A DNA stretch of 64,000 nucleotides from JAMXLO01 sp963799415 (GTDB lineage Bacteria; Pseudomonadota; Alphaproteobacteria; Acetobacterales; Acetobacteraceae): contig CAWCXI010000017.1 in assembly GCA_963799415.1 (NCBI GenBank), positions 1 to 64,000 of the forward strand, written 5' to 3'. Below the pieces are notes generated by a model. It was not told where the DNA came from. It made no database searches and was given only the letters and a program-made list of their open reading frames with translations. Made by a program: the position numbers and the translations under genes. Positions 39,914-48,366 of the stretch are shown here, one piece after another; the first letter of the stretch is position 1, and each line of letters starts with the position of its first letter.

Positions 39914-40198
39914 TCACGACCAATGACCGGGAACCCAGTAGTTTCCTTGCCAGTGCGCGGGGATCCAAACGCGGGCAGGCGGGGCGTAATAGGCTGGTGC
40001 CGGGTAGTAGGCCGGTGACGGGTAGTAGGCGGGCGGCGGTGCCACGACGACGGGCGGGACATAGACGCCGACACCCCAGCCCCAGCCGTAGTGGTTCCAC
40101 CAGGCGTTGGCCGGCTTGGGAGCCGCCGCGGTGCCGATGGCGGCGAGGCAGAGGATGGTGCCGATTGTGGTGATCTTGCGAACCGCTGCGGCGAGCAT
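39914..40198 (-). CDS. YXWGXW-like small secreted protein
   Basis: 94 residues. Signal peptide (ITTIGTILCLAAIGTAAAPK) with a likely cleavage near ANAWW, then tyrosine/proline-rich repeats (PPPAYYPSPAYYPAPAYYAP) and an end with the motif WQGNYWVPGHW, as in short exported proteins with a WxPGHW-type motif. GGGAGA precedes the ATG. Function unknown; possibly surface associated. Confidence 0.75.
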   Translation of the reverse strand: MLAAAVRKITTIGTILCLAAIGTAAAPKPANAWWNHYGWGWGVGVYVPPVVVAPPPAYYPSPAYYPAPAYYAPPARVWIPAHWQGNYWVPGHWS

Positions 40199-40320
40199 TG
40201 CTGTCTCCCATGCGTCTTGTCGTTGACGAACGCTACGCGCGGCGGATTGGCGCCGGATACGGGAGACATCGGCGGCGGTGATGTGGGAGAAATGGCAGGG
40301 AAATTTCGCCTTGCGCCGCC

Positions 40321-40357
40321 TCTCCCCCTAGCCCCCTCACGCAGGGGGAGGGGAAGA
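40321..40357. repeat. GC-rich palindrome overlapping the 3' end of the acyl-CoA ligase gene
   Basis: CCCCCT (40332-40337) pairs with AGGGGG around CACGC. It belongs to the same class as the repeats at 6414 and 44006. It covers the stop region of the ligase gene, so the last six residues (SSPPPA) are encoded by the repeat itself. Confidence 0.65.
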
Positions 40358-42112
40358 GTGGGACAGGGCGGTGGCGTTGGCGCGGATCACCAGCATCCGC
40401 CTGATCTTGTGCGTTGGGGTGAGCAGACCGTTCTCGACCGTGAAGGCTGGCACCACGGCGTGTCTGCGAATCCGCTCGGTCACCGACAGGCGCAGGTTCA
40501 CGCGGCTCACGGCCAGCGCCGCCGATACGTCGTCGTGGCCATCCGCCGGCACGACCAGTGCGGTCAGCGATGAGCGGCCGTCACCGGCGACCACCGCCTG
40601 CGAAATCTCGGATTCCGTCATCAGCATTCCCTCGATCTTCGCCGGCGAGACATTCTCGCCGCCCGACAGCACGATCATGTCCTTCTTGCGATCGGTGATG
40701 CGAAGATAGCCGTCGTGATCCAACGTGCCGATGTCGCCGGTGTGCAGCCAACCATCACGGATTGCCGCTGCCGTGACGTCCGGCATGCCCCAGTAACCCT
40801 CCATCACGAGATCGCCGCGCACCAGGATCTCGCCGTCCGCGGCGAGGCGCACATCAACTCCTTGCAGCACGCGCCCGACCGTGTCGATGCGAATGCCGTC
40901 GGGCGGATTGGCGCTGATGACCGGACCGGCCTCGGTCTGTCCGTAGCCCTGCATGATCATCAGCCCGAGCGCCAGGAAGAACCGTCCCACCTCGGGGTCG
41001 AGCCGCGCGCCACCGGACATCGCCGCTTTCAGTCGGCCACCGAACCGCGCCCGCACCTTGGCACGCACGAAACGGTCGAGCAGTCGATCCAGCAGGTGCT
41101 CGACCAGCGTCAGCCGATGGCCATCGATCCGCTTCAGTCCGAGTTCCAGCGCCCAGCGGAACAGCGCCTGCCGCCACGGTGCCTGCCGTGCCACCTGTGT
41201 CAGCACGCGGCTGCGGATTACCTCGAGCACGCGTGGCACGGTGGCAAGGATGGTCGGGCGCACCGTCAGCAGATCGGCGGCCAGATGCTCAACGCCGCGG
41301 CAGTAGACGATTTCGGTGCCGATACTCGGCAGAAAGAACAGCCCGACCGTGTGTTCGTAGCTGTGCGAAATCGGCAGATACGACAGGTACACCTCATCCT
41401 GTAGTCGCAGCGGCCGCATCAGCTCTGACGCACCGCGGCAGTTGGACAGGATCGATCGATGCGGCAGCATCACGCCCTTGGGCGCGCCGCCAGTGCCGGA
41501 GGTGTAGATCAGGCATGCGAGCGCATCGGCTGGGATGGATACGGTTTCCAGCGCGATGTCATCGGCCGGTGACGTGTCAGCCACCAGCGCGTGCCAATGC
41601 ATCAGCCGCGGCGATCCGCCGGCATCGTCAGGCGGCCCCTCGATCACCACCAGCCCCTCGATCACCACCAGCAGATCGAGCCCGCCCGCCAGCCGTCCTG
41701 CCTCACGCAGGGTGCCGGCGAGGACAGCGGAGGAAACAATCGCCGTTCGCGCCCCTGAGTCGCGCAGGATATGCGCGTGATCGGCCACAGTATTGGTTGT
41801 GTAGGTCGGCACCGGCACCGCCCGCAGCGCCATCAGGGCGGTTTCCGCTATCGGATATTCCGGCCGGTTCTCCGACACGATCAGCACGCGGTCGCCTGCC
41901 GCCACTCCGGCCGCGCGCAGATGGCGGGCACAGGATGCCGCCATGCGGCCGAATTCGCCCCATGTGGTGGCGTGCCAGGCGCCGTCGCGGAAGCGGCGAT
42001 GCAGGGGCTTGTCCGGCCACGTGCGGGCGAGTGCGAACATCATGGCGGGCAGGTTTGGCCAATTCGGATCTTGCTGCACACCACCTCCCGTCGCCCGTTC
42101 TGCGCCGGGCAC
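40337..42112 (-). CDS. AMP-dependent synthetase / long-chain acyl-CoA ligase
   Basis: 591-residue ANL-superfamily adenylate-forming enzyme, probably activating fatty or other acyl acids to CoA thioesters. The phosphate loop LIYTSGTGGAPKGVMLPH, the A5-like motif GYGQTEAGPV, the hinge DGWLHTGDIGTLDHDGYLRI and DRKKDMIVLSGGENVSP are all present. In the N-terminal part VVIEGLVVIEGPP arises from an 18-bp tandem duplication (see 41636-41671). The C-terminus is encoded by a palindromic repeat. Substrate cannot be told; no beta-oxidation genes lie in the window. Confidence 0.92.
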   Translation of the reverse strand: MPGAERATGGGVQQDPNWPNLPAMMFALARTWPDKPLHRRFRDGAWHATTWGEFGRMAASCARHLRAAGVAAGDRVLIVSENRPEYPIAETALMALRAVPVPTYTTNTVADHAHILRDSGARTAIVSSAVLAGTLREAGRLAGGLDLLVVIEGLVVIEGPPDDAGGSPRLMHWHALVADTSPADDIALETVSIPADALACLIYTSGTGGAPKGVMLPHRSILSNCRGASELMRPLRLQDEVYLSYLPISHSYEHTVGLFFLPSIGTEIVYCRGVEHLAADLLTVRPTILATVPRVLEVIRSRVLTQVARQAPWRQALFRWALELGLKRIDGHRLTLVEHLLDRLLDRFVRAKVRARFGGRLKAAMSGGARLDPEVGRFFLALGLMIMQGYGQTEAGPVISANPPDGIRIDTVGRVLQGVDVRLAADGEILVRGDLVMEGYWGMPDVTAAAIRDGWLHTGDIGTLDHDGYLRITDRKKDMIVLSGGENVSPAKIEGMLMTESEISQAVVAGDGRSSLTALVVPADGHDDVSAALAVSRVNLRLSVTERIRRHAVVPAFTVENGLLTPTHKIRRMLVIRANATALSHSSPPPA

Positions 42113-42172
42113 AACCCTTTGACCTACGCCCCTACTACCTTACATGGATGACAACCGCAGCCTCGTGAGGAC

Positions 42173-43981
42173 GTGATGATGCGCCATACCGCCCCGGCCG
42201 ACGCAGCCGCCAGCCAGCAGACAGTCGAGGATCTACCGACCTGGGACCTTGGCGACCTGTATCCAGCACCGGACAGCCCGGCCGTCGAGGCGGACTTTAC
42301 CAAGGCCGACGACGCGGCGCGCGCGTTCGCGGCAGCGAATCAGGGAAAGCTCGGCGCCATGCCGGGCGGCGCACTCGCCGCGGCGATCGCGGAATACGAA
42401 CGGATCGACGAACTGCTGGGGCGGTTGGCGTCCTACGCACAATTGCTGTTCGCGGGCGACTCCAACAACGCGGAGATTGGCCGCTTCTACCAGACCGTGA
42501 GCGAGCGGGTGACCATGATCAGCAGCCACCTGCTGTTCTTCAGCCTGGAGCTGAACCGGCTGGATGACACGGTGCTGGAGCAGAAGCTGGCGGTTCCGGC
42601 GCTGGCGAAGTGGCGGCCCTGGCTGCGCGACCTGCGCGTGTTCCGGCCGCACCAGCTTTCGGACGAGCTGGAGAGGCTGCTGCATGAGAAGGAGGTGACC
42701 GGGCACAGCGCGTGGAGCCGGCTGTTCGACGAGACGGTTGCAGGGATGCGGGTGCCGATGGACGGCAAGGAGCTCACTGTCAGCGCCGCCCTGAACAAGT
42801 TGTCCGATGGCAGCCGACCGGTGCGCGAGGCCGCGGGGCATGCGATCGGCGCGGCGTTCGCCGGGAATATTCGCCTGTTCTCGCTGGTCACCAACACGTT
42901 GGCGAAGGACAAGGAGATCGTTGACACGTGGCGGCACTATCCGCGCCCCGGCAGCTATCGCAACCGCTCCAACATGGTGGAGGACGGGGTGGTTGACGCG
43001 CTGGTATCGGCGGTGCGGGCCGATTTCCCGCGGCTCGCGCATCGCTATTACCTGATGAAGGCGAAGTGGCTCGGCCTGCCGAAGCTGATGCATTGGGACC
43101 GCAATGCGCCGTTGCCGGACGATGATGACCAGACGATCGGCTGGAATGATGCGCGCGAGCGGGTGCTGACGGCGTATGGCGCATTCAGCCCGGATCTCGC
43201 CGAGGTTGGCCGGCGATTCTTCGACCGGCCGTGGATCGATGCAACGCTGAAGCCGGGCAAGGCGGGCGGCGCGTTCGCGCATCCAACGGTGCCGTCGGCG
43301 CATCCCTACCTGCTGCTGAACTATCATGGCCGTACGCGCGACGTGATGACGCTTGCGCATGAACTGGGCCACGGCGTGCATCAGGTGCTGGCGGCAGAGC
43401 AGGGCTATCTGTTGGCAAGCACGCCACTGACACTGGCGGAGACTGCGAGCGTGTTCGGCGAGATGCTGACGTTCCGCGCGCTGCTCGATGCGGCCGACCC
43501 GAAGCGGCGGCGCATCATGCTGGCGGCGAAGGTTGAGGACATGCTGAACACTGTGGTTCGGCAGGTGGCGTTCTACTACTTCGAATCGCTGCTGCACGAT
43601 GAGCGGCGGTCGGGCGAGCTGGTGCCGGATCGCATCGGCGAGCTTTGGCTGCAGGTGCAGCGGGAGAGCCTCGGGCCGGCGTTCGAGTTCACGCCGGAAT
43701 ACAGCGTGTTCTGGGCGTATGTGCCGCATTTCATTCATACGCCGTTCTATGTCTATGCGTATGCGTTCGGCGATTGTCTGGTGAATGCGCTGTACTCGGT
43801 GTTCCAGTCGGGACATCCGGGATTCCAGATGAAGTATCTCCAGATGCTGCGTGCGGGCGGGACAAAGCGGCACAAGGAGCTGCTGGCGCCGTTCGGGCTG
43901 GATGCATCGGATCCGACGTTCTGGAAGAAGGGTCTGGATGTGATCGCCGGGTTCATCGACGAACTGGAGCGAACGGAGTGA
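42173..43981 (+). CDS. pepF: M3-family metallopeptidase, oligoendopeptidase F type
   Basis: 602 residues. The zinc motif HExxH is LAHELGHGVHQ (about residue 400) with the third ligand Glu in ETASVFGE, as in M3 peptidases. The N-terminal helical part (DLGDLYPAP onward) and the FEFTPEYSVFWAYVPHFIHT end are of the PepF type. Cytoplasmic; cuts short peptides. Starts offered are GTG 42173, ATG 42176 and ATG 42179. Its stop overlaps the GTG that could begin the DUF559 gene. Confidence 0.92.
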   Translation: MMMRHTAPADAAASQQTVEDLPTWDLGDLYPAPDSPAVEADFTKADDAARAFAAANQGKLGAMPGGALAAAIAEYERIDELLGRLASYAQLLFAGDSNNAEIGRFYQTVSERVTMISSHLLFFSLELNRLDDTVLEQKLAVPALAKWRPWLRDLRVFRPHQLSDELERLLHEKEVTGHSAWSRLFDETVAGMRVPMDGKELTVSAALNKLSDGSRPVREAAGHAIGAAFAGNIRLFSLVTNTLAKDKEIVDTWRHYPRPGSYRNRSNMVEDGVVDALVSAVRADFPRLAHRYYLMKAKWLGLPKLMHWDRNAPLPDDDDQTIGWNDARERVLTAYGAFSPDLAEVGRRFFDRPWIDATLKPGKAGGAFAHPTVPSAHPYLLLNYHGRTRDVMTLAHELGHGVHQVLAAEQGYLLASTPLTLAETASVFGEMLTFRALLDAADPKRRRIMLAAKVEDMLNTVVRQVAFYYFESLLHDERRSGELVPDRIGELWLQVQRESLGPAFEFTPEYSVFWAYVPHFIHTPFYVYAYAFGDCLVNALYSVFQSGHPGFQMKYLQMLRAGGTKRHKELLAPFGLDASDPTFWKKGLDVIAGFIDELERTE

Positions 43982-44005
43982 GGAAGAGCCAGGCAGCAAA
44001 AACAA

Positions 44006-44421
44006 CTCCCCCTCCCCTTGCGGGAGGGGGTTGGGGGGAGGGGGCCGACCCGAATACATCGCTGCTGGCCCACGCCCGCGCCATGCGCAGTGCCTCGACG
44101 CCAGCCGAACGCAGGCTTTGGCAAGGGCTTTGCAAGCATCAGATCGGCGGACTGAAATTCCGCCGTCAGGTACCTCTGGGGCATTACATCGCTGATCTTT
44201 ACTGCCCATCTGCCCGGCTGGTTATCGAGGTCGATCGGGTGTCGCATATCGACGCGCCACTCGATGCTGTGCGAGATGCATGGATGGTGAAACACAACAT
44301 TCGCGTCGCGCAGATCTCCAATCGCGGTGTGCTGCGCAATCTTGAGGGCATGCTGATAGCGATCGGCGAACTTGCCCGCCCGCCCCCTCCCCCCAACCCC
44401 CTCCCGCAAGGGGAGGGGGAG
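44006..44421. repeat. Perfect 40-bp inverted repeat bracketing the DUF559 gene
   Basis: 44006-44045 and 44382-44421 are exact reverse complements over 40 bases (each made of C-rich and G-rich tracts about TTGCGGGA). They enclose 336 bases that contain most of a DUF559 nuclease-like gene. The repeat class is dispersed in the window (6414, 40321), but only this pair matches exactly and brackets a gene. Confidence 0.85.
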
Positions 44422-44457
44422 GCTTTCACCACGTCGACCATCTTCCTCGATGTCTGA
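44083..44457 (+). CDS. DUF559-domain protein, restriction endonuclease/Vsr-like fold
   Basis: 124 residues from ATG 44083. The DUF559 core is complete: TPAERRLWQGLCKHQIGGLK, then FRRQVPLGHYIADLYCPSAR with the acidic and Lys-type catalytic context and LVIEVDRVSHIDAP. In family consensus the motif is EVDGxxH; here the residue after EVD is R. Family proteins are often about 120-150 residues and sit beside dispersed repeats. A GTG at 43978 overlapping the pepF stop would add 35 residues encoded by the repeat. The C-terminus also runs through the right-hand repeat. Confidence 0.78.
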   Translation: MRSASTPAERRLWQGLCKHQIGGLKFRRQVPLGHYIADLYCPSARLVIEVDRVSHIDAPLDAVRDAWMVKHNIRVAQISNRGVLRNLEGMLIAIGELARPPPPPNPLPQGEGEAFTTSTIFLDV

Positions 44458-45796
44458 CCGCAGCAACCTGTTCGGTGAGATCCGCCGCATGGCGCGTACC
44501 TCGGGGGCGGTTGGCGGTATCGCGGCGCGCGTGGCGGGCGAACGTGTGTTTGGCATCAAGACCGACCGAGCCGCACATGCCGAAGACCTGCGCACTATTC
44601 TGGGCGGCCTGAAAGGTCCGCTGATGAAAGTCGCGCAGTTCCTGTCCACGGTGCCTGATGCACTACCCGCCGAATACGCCGCGGAACTCGCGCAATTGCA
44701 GGCCAACGCACCACCGATGGGCTGGAACTTTGTGCGCCGCCGCATGGTGAGCGAGCTTGGAACCGACTGGCAAGCGAAATTCGCGCAGTTCGGCCATGAC
44801 GCCGCCGCTGCCGCCAGCCTGGGCCAGGTGCATCGCGCCACACTGCACGACGGCACCGATGTCGCCTGCAAGCTGCAATACCCGGACATGCCGAGTACGG
44901 TCGAAGCCGACCTTCGCCAATTGCGTATGGCGATGGCGATCTATCACCGCATGGATAACGCCATCCAGCACGAGGAGGTCTACAAGGAACTCTGCGAACG
45001 CCTGCGCGAGGAACTCGACTATGAACGCGAAGCGGCGCAGATGCGGTTGTATGGACGGATGCTGGCGAATGACCCAACGGTGCATGTGCCGGCGCCGGTC
45101 GCGGGCTACTGCACACGCCGCCTGTTGACCATGACGTGGCTCGACGGGCGGCCACTGATGCAGCGCCTGGCTGAGGATCCGCCGCAGGAGGAGCGCAACC
45201 AAATCGCTGCGGCGCTGTTCCGTGCCTGGTACGTGCCGTTCTATCGCTACGGGGTGATCCATGGTGATCCGCATCTGGGAAATTACCAGATGCGGCCCGA
45301 TGCCTCGGTCAATCTGCTGGACTTCGGCGCCATTCGTGTGTTCGGCGCGAAGTTCGTGCGTGGCGTGATCGACCTGTATGAAGCGGTGCGCGACAACGAC
45401 GACGCGAAGGCGCACCACGCCTACACGACTTGGGGCTTCAGCGATCTGTCGAACGAGAAGATGGCAGCGCTGAACCTGTGGGCGCGCTTTCTGTACGAGC
45501 CGCTTTGCGAGGATAGGGTCCGGCGCATTCAGGAGACTGACGATCCGCAGTTCGGCCGCGAGGTCGCCGAGCGTGTGCATGCCGGACTGAAACGCACCGG
45601 TGGCGTAAGGCCGCCGCGCGAGTTCGTGCTGATGGATCGCTCGGCCATTGGCCTCGGAGGCGTTTTTCTGCGCCTCAAAGCGGAGCTGAACTGGAGCAGG
45701 TTGTTTGGCGACCTGATCGCGGATTTTGACAAGTCAGTGCTGGCGGAGCGTCAGGCCGCGGCATTGACCGATGCAGGCGTGCCACCGGCGCAATAG
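44450..45796 (+). CDS. ABC1/AarF/UbiB-family atypical kinase-like protein
   Basis: 448 residues from ATG 44450. It has the UbiB-type features: PLMKVAQFLS (KxGQ-like N-extension), the Ala-rich loop AAASLGQVHRATL, the Lys in VACKLQYP, GDPHLGNYQMRP and the DFG-like LLDFGAIRVF. Such proteins support ubiquinone or isoprenoid-lipid synthesis. A coq/ubi cluster is not adjacent. It overlaps the DUF559 stop by eight bases, with no obvious ribosome site. Confidence 0.88.
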   Translation: MSDRSNLFGEIRRMARTSGAVGGIAARVAGERVFGIKTDRAAHAEDLRTILGGLKGPLMKVAQFLSTVPDALPAEYAAELAQLQANAPPMGWNFVRRRMVSELGTDWQAKFAQFGHDAAAAASLGQVHRATLHDGTDVACKLQYPDMPSTVEADLRQLRMAMAIYHRMDNAIQHEEVYKELCERLREELDYEREAAQMRLYGRMLANDPTVHVPAPVAGYCTRRLLTMTWLDGRPLMQRLAEDPPQEERNQIAAALFRAWYVPFYRYGVIHGDPHLGNYQMRPDASVNLLDFGAIRVFGAKFVRGVIDLYEAVRDNDDAKAHHAYTTWGFSDLSNEKMAALNLWARFLYEPLCEDRVRRIQETDDPQFGREVAERVHAGLKRTGGVRPPREFVLMDRSAIGLGGVFLRLKAELNWSRLFGDLIADFDKSVLAERQAAALTDAGVPPAQ

Positions 45797-45838
45797 GTGT
45801 CAGGCTCTCGCCGCGGCGACCAAATGGACGGACGAGCG

Positions 45839-46609
45839 TTAACCCATTCGTCCCGCGCGCCCCGCCGTCATACCGCCGTCGATCACCAGTTCCGATCCGG
45901 TCATGTGGCTCGATGCATCGGAGCACAGAAACAGCACACCGTTGGCAATGTCCTCGGCCTGCCCGGCCGTGCCCATCGGCACCGTTGCTTCGGCGATCCG
46001 ATGCGGATCGAGCGGCGCGTTGGCCCCCGGCGGCAGCTTGGTCCAGATCGGCGTGTCGATGACGCCGGGATGCACCGAGTTCACCCTGATGTTGTCGCGC
46101 GCGCCGGCGCACTCCAGCGCGATGGACTTGGCGAACAGCCGCACCGCGCCTTTCGTCGCACTGTAGCCGGCAAGGGTCGCCGAACCGCGTATCCCCGCGA
46201 CCGAGGACATCATCACGACGGAGCCACCGCCGGAACGGCGCATCAGTGGGATGCCGTATTTCACCGTCAGGAACACGCCGTCGACATTCACCGCCATCTG
46301 CCGCCGCCAGTCGGCAAGGGACATGTCGATCGCTGATCCCATGATGCCGATGCCGGCATTGGCGACCAGGATATGCAAGCCGCCAAGCCGCTCAGCGGCC
46401 GCGATCACCGGGGGCCAACCAGCCTCGTCAGTCACGTCATGATGCAGGTAGACGCCGCCGATCTGCTCCGCCAGGCGTTGGCCGGCCGCATCGTCGAGGT
46501 CCGTCAGCACCAGCTTCGCTCCCTCGCGCGACAGGACGCGAGCGCAGGCAGCGCCGATGCCGGATGCCGCACCGGTGATGATGCCGATTCTGCCGTCGAG
46601 TTGACCCAT
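45839..46609 (-). CDS. Short-chain dehydrogenase/reductase (SDR)
   Basis: 256 residues of classical SDR layout. Cofactor motif GAASGIGAAC near residue 13, NAG (VANAGIGIMG), active-site Ser in MMSSVAGI, and YSATK catalytic pair. The Asp after strand 2 (LTDLDD) favours NAD. The C-terminal end is typical (ASSHMTGSELVIDGG). It is divergent from pntAA. The substrate is not predictable. Confidence 0.92.
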   Translation of the reverse strand: MGQLDGRIGIITGAASGIGAACARVLSREGAKLVLTDLDDAAGQRLAEQIGGVYLHHDVTDEAGWPPVIAAAERLGGLHILVANAGIGIMGSAIDMSLADWRRQMAVNVDGVFLTVKYGIPLMRRSGGGSVVMMSSVAGIRGSATLAGYSATKGAVRLFAKSIALECAGARDNIRVNSVHPGVIDTPIWTKLPPGANAPLDPHRIAEATVPMGTAGQAEDIANGVLFLCSDASSHMTGSELVIDGGMTAGRAGRMG

Positions 46610-46807
46610 CGTTCCCTCCTCGCCTTTGCCCGCACTTGATCATCCCCTCGCGCGACGCGGAAGAGGAGGGACCGAACGAAGCACCGATCGCCCCTTGCAC
46701 CACCCACCCCCTTCGCGCATGGTGCCTCGCCGTCGGTCTGGGGCGGTTCGCGCATGTGCTCGCGTGCCCGGTTCTCCCTTTGGTCGTGTCTGTGAAGGAG
46801 TGAACGG

Positions 46808-47947
46808 ATGCGCCTTGCGGTGCTGAAGGAACGCCGCGCGTCCGAGACGCGTGTTGCGGCGACGCCTGACACGGTGAAGCGTCTGATCGGCCTCGGCCTG
46901 ACGGTCGCGATCGAGTCGGGCGCCGGTGCAGAGGCGGCGATCCCCGATCATGAGTTCGTCGCCGCCGGGGCCACGATCGCGCCTGATGCGGGGGCTGCCC
47001 TGGCCGGTGCCGGAATCGTGTTCGCGGTGCAGATGCCGCTGCCTGAACAGCGGGCGCTGATCCTGCGTGACACCCTGCTGGTCTGCATCGCCAACGCCTT
47101 CAGCGAACCCGAACTGGTGCCGAGCCTCGCAGCAGCCGGCATCGACTGCGCGGCGATGGAACTGCTGCCGCGCATAACTCGCGCGCAGGCGATGGACGTG
47201 TTGTCGAGCCAGTCGAACCTGGCCGGCTACCGATCGGTGATCGAGGCGGCGGGCGCATTCCAGCGGGGCTTTCCGATGATGATGACTGCCGCCGGGACGG
47301 TGCCCCCCGCGCGCCTGTTCGTGATCGGCGCCGGTGTGGCCGGCCTTCAGGCGATCGCCACCGCACGGCGGCTTGGCGCCATCGTTTCCGCCACCGACGT
47401 GAGACCCGCTGCGAAGGAGGAGATCAAATCGCTGGGCGGGACGTTCGTCGGCGTCGAGGACCAGGAGACTGCCGGCCAGACCGGCGCCTACGCACGCGAG
47501 ATGAGCGAGGCGTTTCGTCAGAAGCAGGCGGAGCTGATGGCCACCACGATCGCCAAGAATGATCTGGTGATCTGCACCGCCTTGGTCATGGGGCGCCGCG
47601 CACCTGTCATCGTGACCGAGCCGATGGTCGGGTCTATGCGGCCCGGCAGCGTGATCGTCGATATTGCCGCGGATGCCGGCGGCAACTGTGCTGCCACCGT
47701 GCCAGGCGAGCGTATCGTAACGTCGAATGGGGTTACCGTTCTCGGTTACCAGAATTGGCCCAGCCGCATACCGGTTGCCGCGTCCTCGCTCTATGCGCGG
47801 AACCTGCTCACCTTCCTGAGCACGTTCTGGGACAAGGAAGCGATGGCGCCGAAGCTGCCGGAGAGCGACGACATCGTGAAAGGCGTCATGCTGACCCGCG
47901 CCGGCACTGTTGTGCATCCGAACTTTCTGCCCTCGCAAGCTGCATAG
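46808..47947 (+). CDS. pntAA: NAD(P) transhydrogenase alpha subunit, NAD-binding part
   Basis: 379-residue domain I of the proton-translocating transhydrogenase, which reduces NADP with NADH using the proton gradient. VLKERRASETRVAATPDTVK at the N-terminus, VIGAGVAGLQAIATARRLGA (nucleotide fold) and PGSVIVDIAADAGGNCAATV are all standard. The gene encodes only the soluble domain; the membrane part is the next gene. AAGGAG stands before the ATG. Confidence 0.95.
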   Translation: MRLAVLKERRASETRVAATPDTVKRLIGLGLTVAIESGAGAEAAIPDHEFVAAGATIAPDAGAALAGAGIVFAVQMPLPEQRALILRDTLLVCIANAFSEPELVPSLAAAGIDCAAMELLPRITRAQAMDVLSSQSNLAGYRSVIEAAGAFQRGFPMMMTAAGTVPPARLFVIGAGVAGLQAIATARRLGAIVSATDVRPAAKEEIKSLGGTFVGVEDQETAGQTGAYAREMSEAFRQKQAELMATTIAKNDLVICTALVMGRRAPVIVTEPMVGSMRPGSVIVDIAADAGGNCAATVPGERIVTSNGVTVLGYQNWPSRIPVAASSLYARNLLTFLSTFWDKEAMAPKLPESDDIVKGVMLTRAGTVVHPNFLPSQAA

Positions 47948-47962
47948 AAGCGGAGTGCGCTG

Positions 47963-48355
47963 ATGAACCCGAACCAATTGGCGGACGAAGCTGATCGGCT
48001 GGCGCAGCGGGCCAATGAGCTTGCGGTCCACGCGCACGCACTGCTGGAGGGCACCACCGGCGTTGTCACCGAGGTGGAGCCGTTCGTATTCCTGCTCGCG
48101 ATATTCCTGATGGCCTGCTTCGTCGGCTACTACGTGGTGTGGAACGTCACGCCGGCGCTGCATTCGCCGCTGATGTCGGTGACCAACGCGATTTCCTCCG
48201 TCATCGTGGTGGGCGCCATGCTGGCGACAGGCCTTGGCACCAGCGGCTGGGCCATGGGCTTCGGCTTCGTCGCTGTCATGCTGGCGAGCGTGAACATCTT
48301 CGGCGGCTTCGTGGTGACGCATCGCATGCTGTCGATGTTCAAGCGACGGCAGTAG
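47963..48355 (+). CDS. pntAB: NAD(P) transhydrogenase alpha subunit, membrane part
   Basis: 130 residues, three membrane helices (FLLAIFLMACFVGYYVVWNV, SVTNAISSVIVVGAMLATGL and GFGFVAVMLASVNIFGGFVV), the PntAB/domain II fragment found in alphaproteobacteria with a split alpha subunit. It lies 15 bases after pntAA and 11 bases before pntB. Confidence 0.95.
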   Translation: MNPNQLADEADRLAQRANELAVHAHALLEGTTGVVTEVEPFVFLLAIFLMACFVGYYVVWNVTPALHSPLMSVTNAISSVIVVGAMLATGLGTSGWAMGFGFVAVMLASVNIFGGFVVTHRMLSMFKRRQ

Positions 48356-48366
48356 AGGGCGCGCCG

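Noticed and set aside
42233..44209. A 658-residue open frame on the minus strand opposite the M3 peptidase gene
   Set aside because: It is an antisense shadow in GC-rich DNA: full of His, Arg and Gln, with no domain match, while the plus strand encodes a complete HExxH peptidase.
44006..44421. CRISPR-like or MITE interpretation of the repeats around DUF559
   Set aside because: There are only two copies, inverted and gene-spanning, with no regular spacers, so it is not an array. No target duplication is seen, so a MITE cannot be claimed.
46636..46649. TTGATCAT upstream of pntAA as an FNR/FixK box
   Set aside because: Only the left half fits. The right half reads CCCCTC instead of a TCAA half, so no dyad is present.
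46640..48322. A 560-residue frame opposite pntAA-pntAB
   Set aside because: Antisense shadow; the opposite strand has a well-defined transhydrogenase operon.
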